Shown here piece by piece: positions 29,124-37,861 of a DNA stretch of 37,891 bases. The stretch lies in the NCBI GenBank assembly GCA_023142995.1, contig JAGLIM010000066.1:1-37891 (forward strand). The letters run 5' to 3'. The notes beneath the pieces were generated by a model. It saw only the letters and a program-made list of their open reading frames with translations. It ran no database searches and was not told where the DNA came from. Numbering within the stretch: position 1 is the first letter of the stretch; the number at the start of each line of letters is the position of its first letter. This stretch comes from Minisyncoccota bacterium (GTDB taxonomy: Bacteria; Patescibacteriota; Minisyncoccia; JAHIHE01; JAGLIN01). The position numbers and the translations under genes are program-made.

Positions 29124-31628
29124 CTAATTTTTCTTTTTTTTCCTCCTCCTCCAATCCCACCCCAAATATCCCAAACACCCAAACAAAACAACCCCAAAAA
29201 CCAACAACCCCAAATAAAACCATCTCAACATCCCATTCTCAATAATCAATTCTATCTCATAAGTCCCATCAGAGTTTAACACGCAAACAGATAATTCCGT
29301 TGGCTCCATAGTCCCGTTAGGGCTGTGGAGCCTTTCTGCAGAATCTCCTACACTACCGCACAACTCCTCAACATCAACCCACCAAGCGTTGGAATAATTA
29401 TTAACCTGAAAATGTATATCTTCATCAATTGGCTCCTTAAACCAAGAATCATAAAATCTGCCATTACTCAAATTATCATTCCGAATTGATCCATCAAAAT
29501 TCTTAGAAATAAACTTATCACCAACAGCAGAAATTAAACCACCAGAAACAAACCCCTCAACCTCTTCTCTCGTCGCCTGCCTATTTGATTCTATTTCTGG
29601 AACAAAATAATCATCCGGCACACGTAGGGACGCAAGATTTTGCGTTCCTACAGATGTCAAATACACTTTCCACTTCTCACTATACTTTTCAGGATAAACT
29701 AAAAGAAATGAATCTTTCACACCATGCAAAACAACTTTATTTTTCCAACGATTAACCGCCTTATATTCCACTGATTTTAATTTTGGCGTTTCATCTACTT
29801 CTTGCTCGGCGTGAAGATAATATGAATCTATGTCTTTGGGCAAATATTCTGTTAAACGAACATTATCGTATAAATTTATAATTTCTTCTTTTCCATCTGA
29901 CGGGGCGTAAAAATGAATGTTAAAATATTTTACTCCGCTGATTTCAGGATCAATTATTGTCTCGTAAGTATGCCAATTATTATCTTCAGTTTTAATCATT
30001 TCTGAATGAGTATTTTGTTTTTCGTCGCTTCGCAAATTATAATAATACATTACTTTTCCACCTTTAATATTTTTATAATCAAATTGTAGTTTATACAATT
30101 TTCCGTCTGATAAATTAACTGGAAAAGCCTTTGAGATACAGGCGTAATGATTTTTTGATGATAATTCTGCTGATTTTTCACCATCGCTGACATCTGATGA
30201 TTCTTCCAGTTTTAAATCAGGCTCGCCTGGCTTTGAATTACTGCAATCTCCCGCTTCTTTCTGCCATAATCCGCTTTCAAAAGACGCAGTTTCCGCATCA
30301 AGCAAATTTGTATCATCAACAATATATTCAAATTTATTTTTGCCTTGCTGCAGAAAAATATTTTCAGCCAAAACTATATCTGTATCAATTACTGATTCAA
30401 GGTCAATCTTTCTTGTTTCCGTTAATTCATATTCCACTAAACGAACATTGTCATATAAATTCACAATTTCCTTGCTTCCGTCTGATGGAGCGTAAAAAAA
30501 TATATCAATAAATTTTATATCATCAATCGGATCTCCTGAATAAAAATCACTTATTCCTTTGCCTAAAAACAAATCCGCATTAAAGCCGTCTTGATCTTCT
30601 TCAATATATTCAGGATGCACAAAATTTTCTTTGACTGTTTTTGGCTTGATAATTGTGGAAAATGTATTCCATCTATTGTTTTCGGCTTGTATCGTTTCTG
30701 TAAAGGCATAGCCTAAAATTTTGTTATTTTCTTCACTGCGTAATTTATAGTAATAACGAACATCTTTTCCTGCGATATTTTTATAATCAAAAGACAACTG
30801 ATATAATTTGTCTTCTTTCATTTGCACAGGGAATATTTTACTTGTGCAAGCGTAATGATTTTTAGATGATAATTCCATTGCTATTTTACCATCGCTAGCA
30901 TCTGACGACTCCTTTAAATCAATTTCAGAAGCTCCGTCCATTTTATTACTGCAATCTCCAGCTTCTGTTTGCCACAGTCCGTTTTCAAAAGAGGCGGTTG
31001 TCGTGCCCAGTAAATTATCATTTATTGGCTTAAATATTTTTATTTCTGTGTCTTCTATGCCTCTAATTGCAGTTTCTATATTTAGATTATCAGATATATT
31101 AATAATATTATCTTCCCCAATTTTAATAATTGCGTTTGGAGCAATTTTATACAAAGAATATAAAATATTATTTTTTATATTTATTTTGTTATCAGAAATC
31201 AAAAGTTCATATCCAGACATTAAAAAATCAAGTCGTTCTTGTTTACTATTATAAACAACTTGCAGATTACTGCTATCTGTTATTTTTTTCTTTAAGCCAA
31301 AACCAGAATTAAAATTACCTTGATTGTTAAATAAATATTTTTCTTTTTCGTCTTTAATCAATCCCAAATATATATTTTTTGTTTGTGGGATAATTAAATT
31401 ATATTTTTTATCACTTTGTTTTTCGTCTATAATATTTACTCTCTCGTTTTTTCTATCAATAAAATACTGATTTTCCATGTCTCCTAAAATTATATTGTCT
31501 ATCTTGTTGGCAGTATAGACAGGTGAAACAAAATCAGTATAATTTACAAATACAAAAGCTATGCTATAAATTAGCAACAAAGCAAATAATGCGATAATTG
31601 ATTTAATTTTGTAATTTTTTTTTATCAT
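29124..31628 (-). CDS. Membrane-anchored extracellular protein with two carbohydrate-binding-like repeats
   Basis: The 834-aa product has an N-terminal helix (9-30, KSIIALFALLLIYSIAFVFV) and a C-terminal helix (near 800-822, FYLGLLVFGVVLFGCLGYLGW) followed by DWRRRKKKKN, so the bulk faces outward. Two similar jelly-roll-like modules (about 210-400 and 445-610) share ETASFE/GLWQ-EAGDCSN, SSKNHYAC-SK-FPV and FYAPSDG-EI-NLYDNVRL. The last 200 residues match the C-terminus of the 724-aa GT-C-like protein (DG-x-Y/I-E/D-x-EL, then GCLGYLGWDWRRRK). A role in binding or organising surface glycan is likely but inferred. Two repeat-derived inserts occur in frame near residues 655-669 and 757-776. Decayed relatives lie at 26.2 and 27.7 kb. 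Confidence 0.75.
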   Translation of the reverse strand: MIKKNYKIKSIIALFALLLIYSIAFVFVNYTDFVSPVYTANKIDNIILGDMENQYFIDRKNERVNIIDEKQSDKKYNLIIPQTKNIYLGLIKDEKEKYLFNNQGNFNSGFGLKKKITDSSNLQVVYNSKQERLDFLMSGYELLISDNKINIKNNILYSLYKIAPNAIIKIGEDNIINISDNLNIETAIRGIEDTEIKIFKPINDNLLGTTTASFENGLWQTEAGDCSNKMDGASEIDLKESSDASDGKIAMELSSKNHYACTSKIFPVQMKEDKLYQLSFDYKNIAGKDVRYYYKLRSEENNKILGYAFTETIQAENNRWNTFSTIIKPKTVKENFVHPEYIEEDQDGFNADLFLGKGISDFYSGDPIDDIKFIDIFFYAPSDGSKEIVNLYDNVRLVEYELTETRKIDLESVIDTDIVLAENIFLQQGKNKFEYIVDDTNLLDAETASFESGLWQKEAGDCSNSKPGEPDLKLEESSDVSDGEKSAELSSKNHYACISKAFPVNLSDGKLYKLQFDYKNIKGGKVMYYYNLRSDEKQNTHSEMIKTEDNNWHTYETIIDPEISGVKYFNIHFYAPSDGKEEIINLYDNVRLTEYLPKDIDSYYLHAEQEVDETPKLKSVEYKAVNRWKNKVVLHGVKDSFLLVYPEKYSEKWKVYLTSVGTQNLASLRVPDDYFVPEIESNRQATREEVEGFVSGGLISAVGDKFISKNFDGSIRNDNLSNGRFYDSWFKEPIDEDIHFQVNNYSNAWWVDVEELCGSVGDSAERLHSPNGTMEPTELSVCVLNSDGTYEIELIIENGMLRWFYLGLLVFGVVLFGCLGYLGWDWRRRKKKKN
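29303..29331. repeat. GGCTCCATAG palindrome (R7) inside the 834-aa gene
   Basis: GGCTCCATAGTCCCG and GGGCTGTGGAGCC are inverted. It lies between DVEELCG and LSVCVLN, the same site that holds the unrelated R4 repeat in the two decayed relatives. Confidence 0.75.
29622..29660. repeat. GTAGGGACGCAAG palindrome inside the 834-aa gene
   Basis: GTAGGGACGCAAGA and TTTGCGTTCCTAC are inverted. In frame it encodes SVGTQNLASLRV between WKVYL and DDYF; the related 724-aa protein has no such insert at its WKIRLG. Confidence 0.75.
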
Positions 31629-31657
31629 TATTTTTGATTAGTGAGAGTGGGTTCTTT

Positions 31658-31765
31658 TGCGGGAACGGGTTTGTAACCCGTTCCCTATGTTTTGAAGATG
31701 CAATAATTCTATTTGCTTGGGAAACATTGGGAACTGGTTGCAAACCAGTTCCCGCCAAAATGTTC
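31658..31765. repeat. R3 composite palindrome, best copy
   Basis: GCGGGAACGGGTTTG and AACCCGTTCCC, then CTATGTTTT, GCAATAATTCTATTTGCTT, GGAAACAT, then GGGAACTGGTTGC and AACCAGTTCCCGC. It is the only repeat between the 834-aa and 724-aa genes and marks the edge of the repeat-free glycan block. Confidence 0.85.
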
Positions 31766-31787
31766 CCGCTAAAAAAATTTTAATTTT

Positions 31788-33962
31788 TTAATTTCCATTA
31801 GTTTCAATAAACTTCTTAGTTTCTATTAATTTTCTTTTCCGCCAATCGTAAATTAAACATCCAAAGCATCCAAGTAAAGTCGTTCCTGAAATAATCAGTC
31901 CGAGATAAAGATATGACTGGGGTTTAAAATACATTACTAACTCAACATCAATGCTCCCGTCTGGATTTTCTTTGTAGTATTCTTTAGAAAAATTTTGTTT
32001 GATGTATTCGGGGTTAATTATAAAGCTATTTAAAAATCCATCATTTTCGTAATGAAAATAAGAGTTATAGAAATAATTTTTAGCAAAAATAGAGTCAAAC
32101 CAATTAATATCACGACCTAATCTAATCTTCCATTCTGGATGATAAGTATCTGAAAAATTAAGATGAATAGGCTCTTTAATTGATTTTAATTGTATCTTAA
32201 ACTTAGTTGTAGAAAATTGTTTGTATTCAATTTTTTTATAGCTAATTTCCTTGTAAATACTTTCTTGTTTTTCTGTAATATATAAACGAGGTTTATAGCC
32301 AATATTTTCGTATATTAATAAATTACCTGCTTTAATATCAACTTTTTTAAGATAAGATAATTTCTCAATAATATTAATATAAAAATCTCTATCTTTTTTA
32401 AAATGTAAAGAAAAATCGTTTTTAGAATCTTCTTTAATATCCAATGGTATAACCAAATATTTCACGGAATAATTATTTAAAAGGTTTTCGGAAAAATCCT
32501 GTTCAAGTATATCAACATATCGATGCATAGTATTTTTTTTGTATCCTTTGATGTTTTTCCACTTATCTTCAATAATTCTTGTGAGGTTAAATTTAGGAAC
32601 TTTATTTGAGTTATACCACCACCTAGAATCTCTTGGCACTAAAAGAAATCTATAGTTTCTGTTTTCGTCATTAAAATAATTTTTTGCTATCAAATATTCT
32701 TTGGGTATTTTCTTGGGTGTATACAAAGATTCTATTTGTCCACTAAAAATATTTACTGTGTTAGCAATAAAAATAAGTACAATCAAAATCGTGAGTCCAA
32801 ATTTTAGACACACTTTTATTTTTGTTGTTTTCCTTTTAGACCAAAGCCACTTTACAAAAAATCCTATTAAAACAGAATATCCTAAAATTATTAAATAATA
32901 AAATTTTGTAGCTTCTCTAAAAGCACTAAATCCTGGAAAATTTTCAAACATCCACTCATAAAGATTTTCAAAGGGCACCCCGTTTTGCTTGCTGAGTAAA
33001 ATTCCTAATACAGAAATAAATGCAAAAAAAATTACTATCTTTCGTTTTCTGTAAACAAAAAACCCCAAAAAAGCAAACAATGGTATTAAAAAAAAGTGTG
33101 ATGGTATTTGTTGCGGTATTTGCCAAATTGATGTTCCACTCCAAAATGGATGAAACAAAGACATCGCCTCTGATATGCCCCAGTAATTAACAAACGCAAG
33201 ATTTCTACTAAGTATCTCATTGTTAGTTAATTCATTTGCAAGAAATTGTGGCAGAATCCAATAAGATGATAAAAATATAAAGATCATAAAAGGCGTGACA
33301 AATGATTTTATGATCTTGCTGGCATTTTTTAAGTTGAATTTATATTTATAGAAATAATAAAAAGAGTAAAATAAAAATAACCACCACAAAATATAAAGAA
33401 ATCTTAAATCATAAGAACCAGTTATAAATAAGAAAAAAGAAGTAACTATTATTGTTCTTGGTCGTTGATTTTCCAAACTATTAATAAAAAAATAAAATGC
33501 TAAATTTGAAAAAATACAGGCAACGGTCAAAGATAAATGTCCCTGACTGTTTATTGCTAAAAAATAAGTATTAAAAGTAAAAACAATTCCGCCAACAAAG
33601 GCAGCGATTTTATTGTTAACAATTTTTTTTATCAACAAATAGCTACTTAATGGTAATACAAATATTATAGGCCACATCAAAATTATTTTTTCAGAAATAT
33701 TATAACCTATATTAAAATGAGCAAGAGCAGAAGCTGGAAAATGATAAAAACATTTCCACATTTGAATATTAAAATGCCCTGGTGTATGGTCAGATAACCA
33801 TGTTTGAGGAAGGATATGATCTTTTAATCTATCTATATAAAAAAAATGATTATCACAATATACAAAATAATCAAACGATAACCATCTAAAATAGACAAAA
33901 GAAGATATTGCTAGTAGTAACAATAATAATTTATGCTTTTTAATAAACAAGATTATATACAT
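31788..33962 (-). CDS. GT-C-like multi-pass membrane glycosyltransferase
   Basis: The 724-aa protein has about twelve hydrophobic helices in the first 420 residues and an extracytoplasmic C-terminal half ending in a last helix (YLYLGLIISGTTLLGCFGCLIYDWRKRK). The first outer loop (CDNHFFYIDRLKDHILPQTWLSDHTPG) has acidic and aromatic residues, as in GT-C enzymes that use polyprenyl-phosphate sugars. PGFSAFREATKF matches the 584-aa protein. The C-terminus matches the 834-aa protein. It is transcribed after the GT4 gene with only 15 bases between them, so it is part of the glycan operon. Its exact substrate is unknown. Confidence 0.78.
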   Translation of the reverse strand: MYIILFIKKHKLLLLLLAISSFVYFRWLSFDYFVYCDNHFFYIDRLKDHILPQTWLSDHTPGHFNIQMWKCFYHFPASALAHFNIGYNISEKIILMWPIIFVLPLSSYLLIKKIVNNKIAAFVGGIVFTFNTYFLAINSQGHLSLTVACIFSNLAFYFFINSLENQRPRTIIVTSFFLFITGSYDLRFLYILWWLFLFYSFYYFYKYKFNLKNASKIIKSFVTPFMIFIFLSSYWILPQFLANELTNNEILSRNLAFVNYWGISEAMSLFHPFWSGTSIWQIPQQIPSHFFLIPLFAFLGFFVYRKRKIVIFFAFISVLGILLSKQNGVPFENLYEWMFENFPGFSAFREATKFYYLIILGYSVLIGFFVKWLWSKRKTTKIKVCLKFGLTILIVLIFIANTVNIFSGQIESLYTPKKIPKEYLIAKNYFNDENRNYRFLLVPRDSRWWYNSNKVPKFNLTRIIEDKWKNIKGYKKNTMHRYVDILEQDFSENLLNNYSVKYLVIPLDIKEDSKNDFSLHFKKDRDFYINIIEKLSYLKKVDIKAGNLLIYENIGYKPRLYITEKQESIYKEISYKKIEYKQFSTTKFKIQLKSIKEPIHLNFSDTYHPEWKIRLGRDINWFDSIFAKNYFYNSYFHYENDGFLNSFIINPEYIKQNFSKEYYKENPDGSIDVELVMYFKPQSYLYLGLIISGTTLLGCFGCLIYDWRKRKLIETKKFIETNGN

Positions 33963-33977
33963 TGTGTTAATGAAAAT

Positions 33978-35027
33978 TTATTTTCTAAAATAATCTATAT
34001 AGCATTGCCAATCAAAGCTTAGCGAATAATTATAGTTGTGTTCAGTAGTTGATTTTAGATTGTTATCATTATTTTTTATATTGTTATAAAAATTGTTAAA
34101 ATTATTTAAATCTTTATTTAGCAACAAGCAATGTGATTTAAGTATTTCTGGAATTTTTGCTTTATTAAATACTATACATGGTTTTTTGTAATAGAAGGAT
34201 TCTAAAATCGGCAGTCCGTATCCCTCTCTTTCTGTAGGAAAAATAAATGCATCTATTAAACTAAAAAAAGACACTTTTTCCTCTTCTGAAATTAAACCAA
34301 AATGATAAAAATTAACGATGTCTGACATATTTGAAGTAAACAAATCAATAAATGCAGGTTTGATTGGTCCAGCTGTTATTATTGTTAATGGCAAATTATT
34401 TTTATTTGCATGTTGCATTAAATCATTCAATCTCTCTAGTCGTTTTCTATAAAGAGATGCTCCTAAATATCCTAAAGTAACCACTTTTTTCTTAATCGGT
34501 AATTTTAAATCTTTCTTCTTTTGATTTGGGTAGATAGTTAATCCCAAAGGAAGAACAACTATTTTGTCTGGGGTACACCATGAATATTTTTTCAATAATC
34601 TTTTTTTGTTCTCATCAGCAGTACTAATTATTTTATCGGAATGTTTTATTGCTATTTTTGTAAGACATCTAGCATAGTCTAGGTAAAGACCCTTCTCTTC
34701 AGGATAAGCATGTACAAGAGTGGTTATTTTAGTTCCTTTTAGTATTCGTTTTATTAAAAATATAGACACACATTGAGAAACATCTAAGAAAAAAACATGA
34801 TCTAGCTTTGTGTTGCGATACTTAAGAGCAATTAATACTGGATTAATTATATCATAAAAAATAATTGACCAAATGCTATGAAAAGTTGGTATCTTCCAAA
34901 CCTTTTTGCAATCTATAACTTTAAAATCGTTATCTACTAATCTTTTTTTAAGCCAGAACATAACTGCAGCAATTCCAGTACCCTTAACATAATTATCAAC
35001 AGGTCTATTAATTATTAAAATTTTCAT
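33978..35027 (-). CDS. Glycosyltransferase family 4
   Basis: A 349-aa GT-B enzyme. MKILIINRPVDNYVKGTGIAAVMFWLKKRL is the N-terminal donor/acceptor loop. HAYPEEKGLYLDYARCLTKIAIKHSDKIIST is the inter-domain part. LGYLGASLYRKRLERL is the start of the C-terminal Rossmann domain. FPTEREGYGLPILESFYYKKPCIVFNKAKIPEIL holds the E-x7-E signature (Glu268 and Glu276) of retaining GT4 enzymes. It lies in the glycan operon between the pyruvyltransferase-family gene and the GT-C-like gene. The sugar and acceptor are unknown. Confidence 0.88.
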   Translation of the reverse strand: MKILIINRPVDNYVKGTGIAAVMFWLKKRLVDNDFKVIDCKKVWKIPTFHSIWSIIFYDIINPVLIALKYRNTKLDHVFFLDVSQCVSIFLIKRILKGTKITTLVHAYPEEKGLYLDYARCLTKIAIKHSDKIISTADENKKRLLKKYSWCTPDKIVVLPLGLTIYPNQKKKDLKLPIKKKVVTLGYLGASLYRKRLERLNDLMQHANKNNLPLTIITAGPIKPAFIDLFTSNMSDIVNFYHFGLISEEEKVSFFSLIDAFIFPTEREGYGLPILESFYYKKPCIVFNKAKIPEILKSHCLLLNKDLNNFNNFYNNIKNNDNNLKSTTEHNYNYSLSFDWQCYIDYFRK

Positions 35028-35074
35028 AATAATATTTTTATTTATAAAATGTTTAGTAAAAATAAATACTTGTA

Positions 35075-36304
35075 TTAGTCAAAAATTATTTTGTATTTAT
35101 TATATATATCTTCAATACAAAAATTATCAAATTTCTTTTTGATTTCTGTCTCATTAGCTCTAAAATAATCAAATTTATTTAGCATTTCAATACACAATTG
35201 TTTTTTCGCCGCTTGTTTTGTTATTAGCAATTCTTTAATATTCCAGTATTCAAATAGCGATTTAGTTTTGTTATTATAATCTATGCCTATGACAGGCACT
35301 TTTGAGCTAATTGCATGTATTTGCGGGTGCATTCTTGCAGAAATTAATAAATCTAAATTAGAAATAAAGTACTTCATTTTCTTGCAATTTTTAGTTGAAA
35401 AAAGAAATATATTATTATTTACTAATCCATTCTTAATGTCCATAGCAACCTTAAAATCAGAGTCTTCTTTTCTTGTTACATGCGGAATTAAAATAATATT
35501 AATATTTTTATTGGAAGAAATTTTTTTCAAAAAAGAGGTACTTTGCTCAATGTAATCCTTGTATGACAAATTTAAATATCTATGTACCAAACCACTAGTT
35601 ACGAATCCTATGTTCATTTTTTCTGGTTTAATATAATCTTTTATATCAATAGTTTCTTTCTTTAAAATAAAAGCAATATCAGGAAATAATTTAATTTTAT
35701 TTTTGTGAGATGGAATATTGCCATAAGAATATTTATCTCTAATATAAAAAAAATCAATACTCTTGAAAATATAATTAAATAAAATTTGATAAAATTTATT
35801 AAAAGGACCTAATGTATGACTTAAAAATATTTTTTTAATTTTTATATTTCTTACATAATAAACTGGCAAAAAATTTGACAAAAAAGATTTTAATCCATAT
35901 ATGCTACTAAAATTATCACCCCCTCTGACTATGACTAGATGAGCATTTTTAATTATACGTATCTTATATTTTAAATATTTTGGTAGAAAATTAAAAAATA
36001 TATTTGGAAAAAAGCTAAAAATAACTAAAAATAAATTTTCGAAAAACATATTTATAAATCCTAGTTTTTTGCTGGGTTGTCTAATAAAAGATTTTATTAC
36101 ATTTACATTTTTATATTTTAAAATATCTTTTTGTATTTTAATTTCATTATTATAATCTAACGAAAAAATATAAATTATAAAATCTTGATTTATGTTTTTA
36201 ATTAAATCAATAGTAGAACATATCAATGATTGATCTCCTAAATTTTTAGAACTTGAATGATTTAAAATAACAATTGTCTTATTTTTTTCATTTAAAATTT
36301 TCAT
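35075..36304 (-). CDS. Polysaccharide pyruvyl transferase family protein
   Basis: The family (WcaK/CsaB type) transfers pyruvate from phosphoenolpyruvate to sugars of surface polysaccharides, adding negative charge; some members instead act as glycosyltransferases. The 409-aa protein has a GT-B-like layout. The N-terminal motif is HSSSKNLGDQSLICSTIDLI (N-x-G-D at 21-24). NAHLVIVRGGDNFSS is the glycine-rich second motif. The C-terminal signature is LDLLISARMHPQIHAISSKVPVIGIDYNNKTKSLFE, with the S-x-R-x-H motif. All are intact. The gene is very AT-rich. It starts 3 bases after the preceding GT4 gene ends, so translation is likely coupled. Confidence 0.88.
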   Translation of the reverse strand: MKILNEKNKTIVILNHSSSKNLGDQSLICSTIDLIKNINQDFIIYIFSLDYNNEIKIQKDILKYKNVNVIKSFIRQPSKKLGFINMFFENLFLVIFSFFPNIFFNFLPKYLKYKIRIIKNAHLVIVRGGDNFSSIYGLKSFLSNFLPVYYVRNIKIKKIFLSHTLGPFNKFYQILFNYIFKSIDFFYIRDKYSYGNIPSHKNKIKLFPDIAFILKKETIDIKDYIKPEKMNIGFVTSGLVHRYLNLSYKDYIEQSTSFLKKISSNKNINIILIPHVTRKEDSDFKVAMDIKNGLVNNNIFLFSTKNCKKMKYFISNLDLLISARMHPQIHAISSKVPVIGIDYNNKTKSLFEYWNIKELLITKQAAKKQLCIEMLNKFDYFRANETEIKKKFDNFCIEDIYNKYKIIFD

Positions 36305-36307
36305 ATT

Positions 36308-37492
36308 TTAATTTTCATAAATTTTATAACTCTTTATTCCAACTTTATCCCATAATCTTTCCATTTTCATTTCTTCAACTTCATTTTTGAATTTATCTTG
36401 ATTTTCAAAAAATTCTTTTAATTTTTGAGATAAATCTTCTGAAGTTTTCTTGAAAATCGTTCCTATTGGCAAAATTTTATCAAACACATCGCTTGCCAAA
36501 AACGGTTTTTCATATCCAATTGCCAAAGACAAAGGTCCGCTAGAAGACATTGCTATGGTATAAGGCGCTAACGCAATATCGCAAGCTGAATAATAATTTA
36601 TTATATCACACTCATCAATAAACCCAATCCAGCGAAATTGATTTTCTGGGATTAAACTTTTAGCTTTATCTTCCAATCTTTTATACTCTTTTAAATAATT
36701 TTTATCATCTTTTAATTTGGGATGTTTACCTGCTCCGATTATTAAAAAGGCATTCTTGTTCAACTTGCAATATTCAGAAAAACCGTCAATTAATAGATCA
36801 ATTCCTTTATAGCCAGTCAGATATCCCATGAATAGGCAAGTATCTTTCTTTTCATCCAATCCTAATTTATTATAAGCTACGATTTTGTCTATTGTTTTTA
36901 AATCTTCAACACCGTGACAGATAACTTCTATTTTATCTTTTTTAATATGATATTCATCAGCTAAAATATTTTTGAAATACTCTTCATGAACAATAATTTT
37001 TTTTGACCAAAGACATAGTGGTTTATAGATAATATAAAAAGCGATTTTGGTTAGCCAAACTGGCAAATTGGAATTATTTTCTTTGATAAAACTTTTATCA
37101 ATTTTTCTTAAAGAAACAACACCGTGCAAAGTAATAATCAACCTGTATTTTTTAAGCAGAAACAAAAGCCATTGCAATAAATATGCTGTTAAAACTCCAC
37201 CGAATAAAGCTAGCTCTTGTTGAATATGGATAACATCTGGTTTTATTTTTTTAACTTCTTTTAAAATTTGAAAGAAATATTTTGGATTTTTGTCAAAACA
37301 ACGGATTACTGTAATATTATCCTCTGTGTATTTTTCATATTTTCCATCAATTTTATTACACAAAATAAAAACTTTATCATTTTCTTGATACGGAATGCTT
37401 GTGATCAAATTTTTGGTATAAGAAGCAACACCGCCCGCGCGAGAATGTTTTTTGTTCTTTTCGGGATATATTGAGATGTGAATTATTTTCAT
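36308..37492 (-). CDS. Glycosyltransferase family 4, first gene of the glycan operon
   Basis: The 394-aa product has the GT4 opening (MKIIHISIYPEKNKKHSRAGGVASYTKNLI), PDVIHIQQELALFGG, LHGVVSLRKID, and KIEVICHGVEDLKTID. The C-terminal domain shows CLFMGYLTGYKGIDLLIDGF, LIIGAGKHP and WIGFIDECDIINYYSACDIALAPYTIAMSSSGPLSLAIGYEKPFLAS. The usual first glutamate of E-x7-E is replaced in that last segment (SSSGPLSLAIG), so activity or donor choice may differ from classic members. It is transcribed first in the cluster, after a gap with short AAAGTCTATAAAGT-like repeats. Confidence 0.87.
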   Translation of the reverse strand: MKIIHISIYPEKNKKHSRAGGVASYTKNLITSIPYQENDKVFILCNKIDGKYEKYTEDNITVIRCFDKNPKYFFQILKEVKKIKPDVIHIQQELALFGGVLTAYLLQWLLFLLKKYRLIITLHGVVSLRKIDKSFIKENNSNLPVWLTKIAFYIIYKPLCLWSKKIIVHEEYFKNILADEYHIKKDKIEVICHGVEDLKTIDKIVAYNKLGLDEKKDTCLFMGYLTGYKGIDLLIDGFSEYCKLNKNAFLIIGAGKHPKLKDDKNYLKEYKRLEDKAKSLIPENQFRWIGFIDECDIINYYSACDIALAPYTIAMSSSGPLSLAIGYEKPFLASDVFDKILPIGTIFKKTSEDLSQKLKEFFENQDKFKNEVEEMKMERLWDKVGIKSYKIYEN

Positions 37493-37553
37493 AGAATTAA
37501 AAAGTCTATAAAGTTAAAAGTCGGAAAGTCTATAAAGTCCTTAAAGTTTGATT

Positions 37554-37751
37554 TTATGACTTTACAGACTTCTGACTTTCCTTCATTGCTTTTATTTTAT
37601 AATCACTGCAAGGACAGAGACCATCTTTGATCCAGTCTTCGCAGGGGCATTGGAGTTTTAGATTGCATAGGCAATGACCGAGTTTTTTTGCTAGATCATG
37701 TGTTTCTTTTATTATTTGTTGTTCTGTTTTTTGTTCTTCTGTTTTTTCCAT
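37554..37751 (-). CDS. Small cysteine-rich protein (CxC, CPC, CPC)
   Basis: A 65-aa protein: a charged N-terminal helix (EEQKTEQQIIKETHDLAKKLG), then HCLCNLKLQCPCEDWIKDGLCPCSDYK with seven cysteines in CxC, CPC and CPC pairs. CPC motifs are reminiscent of the catalytic subunit of ferredoxin-thioredoxin reductase, but this protein is shorter and lacks the full pattern. It may bind an Fe-S cluster or zinc. The last ten residues are encoded by repeat-like DNA, so the end may not be conserved. It is the last gene in the window on the minus strand; its upstream neighbour is outside or repeat DNA. Confidence 0.65.
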   Translation of the reverse strand: MEKTEEQKTEQQIIKETHDLAKKLGHCLCNLKLQCPCEDWIKDGLCPCSDYKIKAMKESQKSVKS

Positions 37752-37783
37752 GGTGGTTCTTAGTTTGATTAAGTGTTATTGCT

Positions 37784-37807
37784 TTCTCCACAAGGTCGAA
37801 AAATATT
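37784..37807. repeat. R1 half copy (second arm)
   Basis: TTCTCCACAAGGTCGAA followed by AAATATT, with an adjacent degenerate GATTGAAAAATATT unit. The first arm is absent. Confidence 0.8.
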
Positions 37808-37861
37808 GTAGAAGATTGAAAAATATTTGGTAGTTATTATATTTAAATATTGTTTGACTGT

